Of a DNA stretch of 64,000 bases, positions 38,680-47,800 are shown piece after piece. Where the stretch lies: contig NZ_MUNT01000001.1 in NCBI RefSeq assembly GCF_002001175.1, forward strand, positions 1,054,001-1,118,000, read 5' to 3'. The translations under genes and the position numbers were made by a program. Position 1 is the stretch's first letter, and every line of letters starts with the position of its first letter. The notes under the pieces are model-generated. The model ran no database searches, was not told the DNA's origin, and worked only from the letters and a program-made list of their open reading frames with translations. This DNA is from Rhodanobacter sp. C03. Lineage in GTDB: Bacteria > Pseudomonadota > Gammaproteobacteria > Xanthomonadales > Rhodanobacteraceae.

Positions 38680-41058
38680 ATGAAATTCTCCGAAAATTGG
38701 CTGCGCGAGCTGGTCGAGATCAAGGCCGATCGCGCCGCATTGGCCCATGCGCTGACCATGGCCGGGCTGGAAGTGGAAGAACTGACCGTGCTGGGCGATG
38801 GCCTGGCTGGCGTGGTGGTGGCCGAAATCGTCGCCGCCGAAAAGCATCCTGAAGCCGATCGCCTGCAGGTGTGCAAGGTGGATGCGGGGCAGGGCGAAAT
38901 GCTGCAAATCGTCTGCGGCGCGCCGAATGCGCGCATCGGCATCAAGGTGCCGCTGGCCATAGTAGGCGCGAGCCTGCCGGGTGGCATGTCGATCAAGGCT
39001 GCCAAGCTGCGTGGCGTTGAATCGTTCGGCATGCTCTGTTCGGCCAAGGAACTCGGCATCGACGCCGATGCCTCCGGCCTGCTCGAGTTGCCGCTGGATG
39101 CGCCAGTGGGCCAGTTGCTGGCCGATTACCTTGGCCTTCCCGATGCCAGCATCGAACTGAAGCTCACGCCGAACCGTCCCGATTGCCTGGGGCTGGTCGG
39201 TCTCGCGCACGATGTCGCAGCGCTGTTTGGCAGTGCAGTGAAAGTGCCGACACAGGCTGCTGCGGCAGTCACGAGCGAAGCGCGCCGTGGCATTCGGCTT
39301 GAGGCTGGCAAGGATGCACCGCGTTATCTGGGCCGCATCGTCGAAGGTATCGACCCATTCGCACGCACCCCGCTGTGGCTGGCTGAGCGCCTGCGTCGTT
39401 CCGGCCTGCGCCCGATCAGTGCAGTGGTCGACATTACCAACTACGTGATGCTGGAGCTGGGTCAGCCGCTGCATGCGTTCGACAACGACAAGCTCGGCGG
39501 CGACATTGTGGTGCGTCATGCGCATCCCGGCGAGACGCTGAAGCTGCTCGATGGTAGCGAGGCGAAACTCGATCAAGGCTTCGTGCTGATTGCCGACGAG
39601 CACAAGGCGCTGGCTGTGGCTGGCGTGATGGGTGGGTACGACTCGCGCGTCACCGACACCACCCGCAACATCTTCCTGGAAGCTGCACACTTCGCACCTG
39701 CCGCGATCATGGGGCGTGCACGCAAGCTCGGCATGCATACCGATGCATCTCACCGCTTCGAGCGTGGCGTCGATCCGGAATTGCCGCGCCGTGCGCTGGA
39801 GCGCGCCACCGAACTGTTGCTGTCGATTGCCGGCGGCCATGCCGGTCCTGTGCTGGTCGCCGAGAATCTGGCTGACCTGCCGAAGCCGGCGACGGTGGTG
39901 TTGCGCCGCACGCGCCTCAAGCGCGTGCTGGGCGTGGACGTGGCCGATGCCGAAGTGGCGCGCATCTTCACGGCGCTGGGCATGCGGGTCGAGGCGCATG
40001 CCGAGGGTTGGCAGATCACCGCGCCCAGCAGCCGTTTCGACATCGAGCGCGAGGAAGACCTGATCGAGGAAGTGGCACGCATCTTCGGTTACGACAACAT
40101 TCCCACGCATTCGCCGGCCGGCGCGCTAGCGCTGGCGATCGAGCCGGAAGCACGCATCAACGAACTGGCGCTGCGCGAGCAGCTGGCCGCACGCGGTTAC
40201 TACGAGGCGGTGAATCTGTCCTTCGTTCCCGCCGAGTTGCTGGCACGCTGGGGCTTCACCGAACGACTGGTACCGCTGGCCAATCCGCTGTCGGCGGATC
40301 TGGCGATCATGCGTCCGTCCTTGTTGCCGGGCCTGATCGAGGCGTTGCGGCATAACCGTGCGCGCCAGCAGGAGCGTGTGCGATTGTTCGAGGTGGCCCG
40401 GGTATTTGCGGCGGGTGATCCGCCGGTGGAGACTCCGAGCCTGGCGATCGTTGCCTGCGGCAATGCGCGTGGCGAACAATGGGGCGAGCCTTCCCGTCAG
40501 CTCGATTTCTACGATCTCAAGGGTGACCTGGATGCCCTGATTGCCTGGGGCGGCGAGCCGCAGCGCTGGTCGGTGCATGCCGATGGCCTGCCAGGCTGGT
40601 TGCATCCGGGCCGTGGCGCACGGGTAGCACGCGATGGCGAAACCGTCGGTTACCTCGGTGCACTGCATCCGCAGCTGGCCAAGGCGCTGGACCTGGGCGC
40701 CGACGTGCACGTGCTGGAACTGGCGCTGGTGCCGCTGCTGGCGCGCCGCCTGCCGCTGGCACAGCCGGTTCCGCGATTTCCTGCGGTACGCCGGGACATC
40801 GCCATGGATCTGCCGGAAGAGATCAGCTGGTCACAGATTGAGCGGGCCGTTCGCGGCAGCCTCGGCACAGGGCTGCAGGAACTGCGGCTGTTCGACCGCT
40901 ATAGCGGCAAAGGGGTCGAAGCGGGCCGAAAAAGTCTCGCTATGGGCTTGATTTTACAGGACGCTTCACGCACGCTTACTGACGACGACGCGGATCGCTG
41001 CGTACGCGAAGCGGTAGCTGCGTTGGAGCAAACATGCAAGGCAAAGTTGCGAGGATGA
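38680..41058 (+). CDS. pheT: Phenylalanyl-tRNA synthetase subunit beta
   Basis: A 792-residue subunit carrying the EMAP-like OB fold (about 40-150), the B3/B4 editing domain, the B5 domain, a catalytically inactive synthetase-like module ([25 protein letters not shown]) and a C-terminal FDX anticodon-binding domain ([18 protein letters not shown]). The ATG is at 38680. Its stop is one base before the ihfA ATG, so the two are coupled. Confidence 0.97.
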   Translation: MKFSENWLRELVEIKADRAALAHALTMAGLEVEELTVLGDGLAGVVVAEIVAAEKHPEADRLQVCKVDAGQGEMLQIVCGAPNARIGIKVPLAIVGASLPGGMSIKAAKLRGVESFGMLCSAKELGIDADASGLLELPLDAPVGQLLADYLGLPDASIELKLTPNRPDCLGLVGLAHDVAALFGSAVKVPTQAAAAVTSEARRGIRLEAGKDAPRYLGRIVEGIDPFARTPLWLAERLRRSGLRPISAVVDITNYVMLELGQPLHAFDNDKLGGDIVVRHAHPGETLKLLDGSEAKLDQGFVLIADEHKALAVAGVMGGYDSRVTDTTRNIFLEAAHFAPAAIMGRARKLGMHTDASHRFERGVDPELPRRALERATELLLSIAGGHAGPVLVAENLADLPKPATVVLRRTRLKRVLGVDVADAEVARIFTALGMRVEAHAEGWQITAPSSRFDIEREEDLIEEVARIFGYDNIPTHSPAGALALAIEPEARINELALREQLAARGYYEAVNLSFVPAELLARWGFTERLVPLANPLSADLAIMRPSLLPGLIEALRHNRARQQERVRLFEVARVFAAGDPPVETPSLAIVACGNARGEQWGEPSRQLDFYDLKGDLDALIAWGGEPQRWSVHADGLPGWLHPGRGARVARDGETVGYLGALHPQLAKALDLGADVHVLELALVPLLARRLPLAQPVPRFPAVRRDIAMDLPEEISWSQIERAVRGSLGTGLQELRLFDRYSGKGVEAGRKSLAMGLILQDASRTLTDDDADRCVREAVAALEQTCKAKLRG

Positions 41059-41059
41059 G

Positions 41060-41359
41060 ATGGCGCTGACCAAGGCGGAAATGGCCGAGCGGCTTTTCCT
41101 CGACGTAGGCCTCAACAAGCGTGAGGCGAAGGAATTCGTGGACGCCTATTTCGAGGTCGTCCGCGGGGCTCTGGAAGACGGCGAGCAGGTGAAGTTGTCC
41201 GGCTTCGGCAATTTCGATCTGCGGCTGAAAAACCAGCGACCGGGACGCAACCCGAAAACCGGCGAGGAGATTCCGATCTCCGCGCGGCGAGTGGTGACGT
41301 TCCGGCCGGGACAGAAACTCAAGGTGAGAGTCGAGGGTTATGCTGGATCAAGGGAATAA
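41060..41359 (+). CDS. ihfA: Integration host factor subunit alpha
   Basis: A 99-residue HU-family DNA-bending protein that pairs with Ihf[29 protein letters not shown], then [38 protein letters not shown], which is the DNA-binding arm with the intercalating Pro. It follows pheT as in E. coli. The merR-type gene overlaps its last 20 bp. IHF is often needed by tRNA-targeted integrases such as the one 630 bp downstream. Confidence 0.97.
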   Translation: MALTKAEMAERLFLDVGLNKREAKEFVDAYFEVVRGALEDGEQVKLSGFGNFDLRLKNQRPGRNPKTGEEIPISARRVVTFRPGQKLKVRVEGYAGSRE

Positions 41360-41696
41360 CACCGAACTGCCCGCCATCCCCGCCAAGCGCTACTTCACCA
41401 TCGGTGAGGTGGGAGAGCTTTGCGGTGTGAAGCCCCACGTGCTGCGTTACTGGGAGCAGGAGTTTCCTGCGCTCAACCCGGTCAAGCGCCGCGGCAACCG
41501 CCGTTATTACCAGCGTCACGACGTGCTGATGATCCGCCAGATCCGTTCGCTGCTGTACGACGAAGGTTTCACCATCACCGGTGCGCGTGCACGGCTGGAA
41601 GGTCCGCAGGCGCGGATGGAGGCGAGCATGTCGCACCAGATCGTGCGTCAGGTGCGGATGGAGCTGGAAGAAGTACTGACCCTGCTGCGCCGCTGA
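41340..41696 (+). CDS. MerR family transcriptional regulator
   Basis: A 118-residue protein. The winged helix-turn-helix at the N-terminus ([42 protein letters not shown]) is characteristic of MerR. A short dimerisation helix ends the protein, with no effector-binding domain and no metal-binding Cys set. It overlaps ihfA by 20 bp, a pairing conserved in many gamma- and betaproteobacteria. The target is unknown. Confidence 0.88.
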   Translation: MLDQGNNTELPAIPAKRYFTIGEVGELCGVKPHVLRYWEQEFPALNPVKRRGNRRYYQRHDVLMIRQIRSLLYDEGFTITGARARLEGPQARMEASMSHQIVRQVRMELEEVLTLLRR

Positions 41697-41765
41697 TACG
41701 TATCCGTGTTCGTGGCTTCCGGCATGGCCCGGTGAGCTGTTAGACTAGTCGTCTTGCCGAACAGT

Positions 41766-41842
41766 CGGGGCGTAGCGCAGCCTGGTAGCGCATCTGCCTG
41801 GGGGGCAGAGGGTCGTCGGTTCAAATCCGGCCGCCCCGACCA
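41766..41842 (+). tRNA. tRNA-Pro (anticodon GGG), CCA encoded
   Basis: A 77-base cloverleaf: acceptor CGGGGCG / CGCCCCG, D arm with AGCGCAGCCTGGTAGCGC, anticodon stem TCTGC / GCAGA around CTGGGGG (anticodon GGG at 41,800-41,802), T arm with GGTTCAAATCC and an encoded ACCA end. It reads Pro CCC and CCU codons. It is the likely integration site (attB/attL) of the downstream island. Confidence 0.97.
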
Positions 41843-41851
41843 ATTCGCAAG

Positions 41852-41963
41852 TTAGACATCACAGTCACGGTGTCTAAGCTATTGATCTTGATGCACGTAG
41901 CGTTCGCGTCCATGACGCCTTTCCCAAACGCTACGTCTCTTTGCTACGTCGCACTGCTACGTC
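41852..41963 (+). repeat. Phased direct repeats and inverted copies between tRNA-Pro and integrase
   Basis: GCTACGTC occurs three times at 41,930, 41,943 and 41,956, exactly 13 bp apart. ACGTAGCGTT (41,895-41,904) is the perfect inverse of AACGCTACGT (41,927-41,936). A further 7-bp palindrome, TTAGACA / TGTCTAA, lies at 41,852-41,877. Their place between the tRNA end and the int start codon suggests integrase arm-type sites or sites for a directionality or regulatory factor. Confidence 0.7.
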
Positions 41964-41990
41964 AGGGTCTTTTCAACCGACGGAGAGTGT

Positions 41991-43862
41991 ATGCGAGCAG
42001 AACCCAACCTTATTTTGCGAGGCTCCAAGTGGAGTCTGCGTCTTGCTGTGCCCAAGCGCTTGCGGGAGCTTCGGGCCCAGATGGGCATTACCGAGCAGCG
42101 GGAGATCTGGCAAGCGCTGGGCACCAGCGATCGTCACGAAGCGCTGCGACGCGTAAGCGAGACCAAGGCCAAGGTGCTGCGAGCCTTCGACGACGAGACA
42201 GCCCAGCTCACGGCCGCACTCAATCCACCCCCTCGCATTCCCCCGACCGAGTTCCAACTGCAGCAAGCTGCCTTCGCCTTCAAGGCTAAGGAGCAGGGCG
42301 AGCTCTATCGCGAACGGCTCCACTACTTGCCGACAGGGAAGCAGGTGCGGGAGGCTGCGGATCAGCGGTTCATTTTGGACAGCACCCCGCTGAGCCCATC
42401 GGAGACCGCCTGGGATCGCTTTTCCCAGCGGCTCGAACTCGAATCCATCATCGACAGCAAGCAGCGTCTGACCGAGCGGCGACATGCGCTGCGTGCCGAG
42501 CTGGCTGCACACCTGGGAGACCATGAGTTTGTTCTGGTGGACTGGGCGATTCAGCAGATTGCCGACCAGCACGGCTACTTGATCGAGCAAGACGACGCCA
42601 ACTACCGCGTTCTGGGCTCGCTCCTGATGCGGGCTTGGATTCAGGAGCTGGACTCGGCCGATTCTGTCTTCATGAATGTGGATCTTCCGGCATCGACCGC
42701 CAACCTGTTTCAGGCCGGTCAACTCGGGGGACAGCCTTCAGCGAATGACGGTGCGGCCCTTGTCACCAGCGACGCGGCTGAGTCAGAGCGCGACATACTC
42801 GTGTTGTTTGAGGACTATCTGTCCGACCAGAAAAAGTCGCTGTCGTCGTCGGGCGAGGCCGATATTCGACGGACTATGCAGCAGTTTGTCGAAGTCAGCG
42901 GGATAAGTGACGTTACCGCCTACCGCAAAGCCCATGCCACGGCCTACAAGAAGCGCATACAGCAGCTTCCACCCAATGCGGTGCGCGATTACCCCGGTAA
43001 GACGGTCGATCAGATCATCAAGTCGGTGCCTGCCGGCGCACCACGGCTGAAGCCGAAAACGATCAATGCCCGCCTTTCACAGCTTGCTGTCTTCGGCAAG
43101 TGGCTGGAAGACACCCGCGATGACGTGGTGGCGATCAATTTCACGACGGCGGCGCTCCCTGTGGCAGGGACGAGCGACAAGATGAAGGAATTCACTGACG
43201 AGGAAGTGAGCAAGATATTCCTCCACCCAACCTTCATCGGATGCGCGGGTGAACGCAATCAGTCCGAGCCTGGCGACTACCGTGTCCGTGATTTCCGATT
43301 CTGGCTGCCTTTGACGGCTGCCTACTCCGGGTGTCGGCTCAACGAGCTGACACAGCTCCAGATCAGTGACATTTTCGAGCGAGATGGCGTTCTGACGCTC
43401 AATGTCACTGACTCCGGTGATGGCCAGAGCTTAAAGAATCAGCAATCCAAGCGCCTGGTACCCGTGCATAGCGTCTTGCTTGAGCTCGGTTTCAAAGAGC
43501 GGTTGGATGCCGTCAAGGCCGCCGGGAAAGAGCACTTCTTCCACGACATCCCCGTTGACCGAGGTGGTCGGCGATCGGAGGCGGCCGGAAAGCGCTTCCG
43601 AAAGTATCTCACTCGAATTGGTGTCAAACGGAAAGGGGTGGGGCAACGTGGTGGCATTCACCGGTTCCGGCACACTGTGATCGAAAAACTGAGGTCATAT
43701 GGCCTCTTCGATCATCAGATCGCTCCGTTCGTGGGTCATCAGGCTTCCCTCGCTCCGATGACCAGCGGTTACGGATCTTCGAGCGAGATGACCTTGGCGC
43801 AGCGCAAGGAAGCCATTGAGCTGATTCGCTACGATGGACTGGATCTCGGGCTGCTCAAGTAG
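41991..43862 (+). CDS. Tyrosine recombinase / phage-type integrase
   Basis: A 623-residue site-specific integrase. The N-terminus (LILRGSKWSLRLAVPKRLREL) resembles the DUF6538 arm-binding region. A long helical middle and a SAM-like core-binding domain follow at about 265-385. The catalytic domain shows R449 (AYSGCRLNEL), H557-x-x-R560 (IHRFRHTV), H583 (VGHQ) and the nucleophile Y594 (TSGYGSSS), so it looks intact. The ATG at 41991 follows CGGAGAG. Located 148 bp from tRNA-Pro, it should drive integration of the island there. Confidence 0.93.
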   Translation: MRAEPNLILRGSKWSLRLAVPKRLRELRAQMGITEQREIWQALGTSDRHEALRRVSETKAKVLRAFDDETAQLTAALNPPPRIPPTEFQLQQAAFAFKAKEQGELYRERLHYLPTGKQVREAADQRFILDSTPLSPSETAWDRFSQRLELESIIDSKQRLTERRHALRAELAAHLGDHEFVLVDWAIQQIADQHGYLIEQDDANYRVLGSLLMRAWIQELDSADSVFMNVDLPASTANLFQAGQLGGQPSANDGAALVTSDAAESERDILVLFEDYLSDQKKSLSSSGEADIRRTMQQFVEVSGISDVTAYRKAHATAYKKRIQQLPPNAVRDYPGKTVDQIIKSVPAGAPRLKPKTINARLSQLAVFGKWLEDTRDDVVAINFTTAALPVAGTSDKMKEFTDEEVSKIFLHPTFIGCAGERNQSEPGDYRVRDFRFWLPLTAAYSGCRLNELTQLQISDIFERDGVLTLNVTDSGDGQSLKNQQSKRLVPVHSVLLELGFKERLDAVKAAGKEHFFHDIPVDRGGRRSEAAGKRFRKYLTRIGVKRKGVGQRGGIHRFRHTVIEKLRSYGLFDHQIAPFVGHQASLAPMTSGYGSSSEMTLAQRKEAIELIRYDGLDLGLLK

Positions 43863-44047
43863 CCGAGTCGGCTTTCACTGACAGGATCTGCGGCGTTGCG
43901 CTGATTCACGCGGATCCTTTCCCTGTTGATGATGGAATCGCCCCGCTAGTCCGGCCCGAGCCGACGGACGTCAGGCCGTGCCGACGTCGCAAAGAGTCAG
44001 GTGGAACCGACGAACCGGGGCAAACGTCTCCCAACGGCGCAAATCCA

Positions 44048-44251
44048 ATGTCCGCGACTTTTGCCATCAAAGAAGACAGCGCTGGGCTCTGGCGCATCTG
44101 TCGTGGCCAGCTTGACTTCGCTAGCCGCCTGCGGCTGGAGCAGGCGATCAAGCAAGCGAATCAGCTTTCCCGCGACGAGCAATGTGCCACGGGCGAGAAT
44201 GCCGTAGTCGAGATGCACGGGCCAGACTTCGCCATCACGTTGACTCGGTAG
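44048..44251 (+). CDS. Small DUF2188-like protein, 67 residues
   Basis: The pattern (AIKEDSAGLWRICRGQLDFASR, then LEQAIKQANQLSRDE and VVEMHGPDFAITL) recalls the DUF2188 layout of a Trp strand, a helix rich in Ala and a final HGxD strand. The match is by eye. There is no strong ribosome-binding site. It lies in the island between the integrase and the restriction enzyme; the role is unknown. The 185 bp before it hold nothing recognised. Confidence 0.5.
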   Translation: MSATFAIKEDSAGLWRICRGQLDFASRLRLEQAIKQANQLSRDEQCATGENAVVEMHGPDFAITLTR

Positions 44252-44279
44252 CCAACCCGTTACTGGGCCATCGGTCCGG

Positions 44280-44645
44280 CTATTCGCTGGGATCTTCCTT
44301 ACCAGGGTCGTGCACAGCCTGCGTTCTCACCGCATGGGCGAGCTTGATGATCAGGTCGAGGTCCTGATCCTGCAGATCGGCGATGCACACGGAATCGCCG
44401 GTCGACCATGCCCAGACCGAAAACGCGTCAGCACGATACTTGTCGACGTGGTTGACGGTGATCCTTGAGGCCGCCTGTTCGCTGTGCGCATCACTGCCAT
44501 CTGCGCAAATCGAGACATCCTTGTTTTCGGGATCGAGGCAGGCAATCACCACGGCCGAACCGATATTCCTCAATAGATCGTCACGATCGCCTCGCCAGTC
44601 TCGCAGTTGGTCTTCGGACACTGAAATCAGATGATAGACAGACAT
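44280..44645 (-). CDS. Hypothetical protein, 121 residues
   Basis: A soluble acidic protein starting MSVYHLISVSEDQLRDWRGD. The ATG at 44645 has GAGGT four bases upstream. No signal peptide, membrane segment or known motif is visible. It is the only minus-strand gene in the island and converges with the DUF2188-like gene, ending 28 bp from it. Its promoter would lie in the 253-bp gap before the restriction enzyme gene, in which I see no other gene. Confidence 0.6.
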   Translation of the reverse strand: MSVYHLISVSEDQLRDWRGDRDDLLRNIGSAVVIACLDPENKDVSICADGSDAHSEQAASRITVNHVDKYRADAFSVWAWSTGDSVCIADLQDQDLDLIIKLAHAVRTQAVHDPGKEDPSE

Positions 44646-44898
44646 GTGCACCTCGCGTTCAAGAGTGATTGAATGCTCAATGCTAGAGACGTCGCGAGCG
44701 TCTGTCGGGCTGGGAATTCAGGAAGTGCAGGGAGTGCTTTTCTGATCGCAAGGCAGGGCGTGACTGTTTCGATCCGGACTCAGCCTGCCTTCGGAGCCTT
44801 CGCTGCAACCATGACCATCGCATGCATGCCAAAATCGGCCTTGGACTACCTCCGGAGCTGGGGCAATGGCTGTGATGCACACCAGGACACGCGAATAG

Positions 44899-47800
44899 AT
44901 GAGCGCCCTTCAGGACTTGCTGAACACATACCGCGACGCAGCCGTTTCGGAACGCGAAAAGGGTACGTACTTTGAAGAGCTGATCTGCGTGTACCTGCGC
45001 AACGAAGCTACCTATCGCGACCTCTACAGCGACGTGTGGACGTATTCGGCCTGGGCCAAGCTGCAGGGGCTTGATAAGCGCGATACCGGCATCGACCTCG
45101 TCGCCAAGACCCAGGGCACCGGAGAGTTCCACGCGATCCAGTGCAAGCTCTACGCGGAAGACTATCGGCTGCAGAAGAAGGACATCGACAGCTTCTTCAC
45201 CGCGTCGGGCAAGAAGCCGTTCACGCACCGCATCATCGTCTGCAGCACCAATCATTGGAGCGAGCACGCCGAGGAGGCGCTGCGCGACCAACAACCGCCG
45301 GTTAGCAAGATCGACCTGCACGACCTGGAAACCAGCCAGATCGACTGGGCGAAGTACAAGCCAAAAGCCCCGGCAGTGCTGAAGCCGCAGAAGCAGCTAC
45401 GGCCGCACCAGCAGTCTGCCTTGGCCGCAGTCAGCGCGGGATTGGACATGGCGGATCGCGGCAAGCTGATCATGGCTTGTGGCACCGGCAAGACTTTCAC
45501 CTCGCTCAAGATTGCCGAGGAGCGGGCGGGCAAAGGCAAGCGCGTGCTGTTCTTGGTGCCCAGCCTCGCATTGCTATCGCAGACGCTGACCGAGTGGACA
45601 CAGGAGAGTGCCACGCCGCTGCACAACTTCGCCGTCTGTTCTGACTCGGACGTCGGCAAGAAGCGCAAAGCCGACGATGACAGCGTGCAGACGTTCACCC
45701 ACGAGCTGCGCTACCCGGCCACCACCGACGCCAAACGGCTCGCCACCGAAATGGCCAAGCGTCATGACGCCACGCACATGAGCGTGGTCTACGCCACCTA
45801 CCATTCCATCGACGTCATCAGTCAGGCGCAGAAGGTTCACGGCCTGCCCGCGTTCGACCTTATTGTTTGCGACGAGGCACACCGCACGACGGGAGCTACG
45901 TTCGAGGGTGACGACGAGAGTCACTTCGTCAAGGTGCACGACGCGGCCTTCATACAGGCGGCTCGGCGCCTCTACATGACCGCCACGCCCAGGATCTACG
46001 GCGAGAACGCCAAGGCAAGCGCGCAGAAGGACAACGTGGCGCTTTGCTCGATGGACGACGAGGCGCTGTTCGGCAAGCAGCTCTACGCGCTTACGTTCTC
46101 CGAGGCGGTCAAGCGTGGCCTGCTGGTGGACTACAAGGTGATTGTCCTGGCTGTAGAGGAATCCCATATCAACCGCCGCTTGCAAAAGCTTCTGGCCGGT
46201 GACGACAACGAGCTGAAGATGGACGACGCCGCTCGGATCGTGGGCTGCTGGAAGGCGCTGTCGAAGCAGGGGCTGACGAACGATCTGGGCGACGATCACC
46301 ATCCCATGCAGCGCGCGGTGGCGTTCTGCCAGGTCATCGAGGCGAAGAAAGGCGCCAAGTCGCGCAAGGTCGGCTCCAAGAACATTGCGCAGATGTTCCA
46401 GGCTGTAGTCGAGGAGTACCAGAAGGGCGCTGATACCGACGAAGAAATCGCCGCCACCCTTACCTGCGAAGCCGAGCATGTGGACGGCGGTATGAATGCC
46501 AGCGAGAAAGAGGAAAAGCTCGACTGGCTCAAGGCCGCGGCGCCAGAAAATACTTGCCGGGTACTCAGCAACGTCCGCTGCTTGTCCGAAGGTGTGGACG
46601 TGCCCGCGCTGGATGCCGTCCTGTTTCTTACCCCGCGCAACTCGCAGGTGGACGTGGTGCAGTCGGTGGGCCGCGTGATGCGCAACGCGCCGGGCAAGCG
46701 GCTTGGCTACATCGTGCTCCCAGTAGTTATCCCCGCCGGCGTGGAACCTCACGAGGCGCTCAACGACAGCAGCACCTACAAGGTGGTTTGGCAGGTGTTG
46801 CAGGCACTGCGTTCGCACGACGACCGCTTTGACGCGATGGTCAATAAGCTCGATCTGATCGGCAAGGACACCAGCAAGATGGAAGTGGTGGCTGTCACCG
46901 ACAAAGTGCAACGTCGGGCCGCAAACCTGCGAACGAGCAAGTCACAGCAACAGGCCGGCAAAGCCCGTGGTGGCCATAGCATCGGGCGAACTTCCCCCGA
47001 CGAGCGACCACCAGAGCAGGTGGCCATGGAGTTCGAGATCGGGGAGATCGAGCGCGCCATCTACGCCAGGCTGGTGCAGAAGGTCGGCAATCGCCATCAC
47101 TGGGAAGACTGGGCCAAAGACATTGCTACGATTGCGAACACGCACATAGATCGGATCAAGGCGATTTTGGAGAACCCTGAGAACACGCGTGAGCGCAAGG
47201 CGTTCGGCGACTTCTCTGCCGAGCTGCGCGACGATCTCAACGACGCGATCACCGACGCGGAGATCGTGGAGATGCTTGCCCAGCACCTCGTTACCAAGCC
47301 GGTTTTCGAGGCGTTGTTCAAGCAATACAGCTTTGCCAAGCACAACCCGATGTCGCTCGCCATGCAGGATGTGCTTGATGCACTGAGCGAACACAACCTG
47401 GACAAAGAGGCCGACACCCTTCAGGCCTTCTACGACAGCGTGAAGCTGCGCGCTGAGGGCATCGACAGCGCCGAGGGCAAGCAGAAGATCATCAAGGAGC
47501 TATACGACAAGTTCTTCAACGGGGCGTTCCCGGAGTTGTCCAAGCGCTTAGGAATTGTGTATACGCCGGTGGAGGTGGTGGACTTCATCGTCCAAAGCGT
47601 CGAGCACATTCTGAAAGCCGAGTTTGCCGAGTCGTTGGGTAGCAAGAGCGTCCACATCCTCGACCCGTTCACCGGAACCGGCACCTTCGTCACACGCCTA
47701 ATGCAGAGCGGCCTGATCAGCCCCGAACAGCTCCGGCAAAAATACAAACACGAAATCCATGCTAATGAGCTCGTGCTGCTGGCGTACTACATCGCCGCCA

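Noticed and set aside
44673-44975. 100-codon plus-strand ORF before the Type ISP gene
   Set aside because: It overlaps the well-supported R-M N-terminus in another frame and shows no domain or ribosome-binding site.
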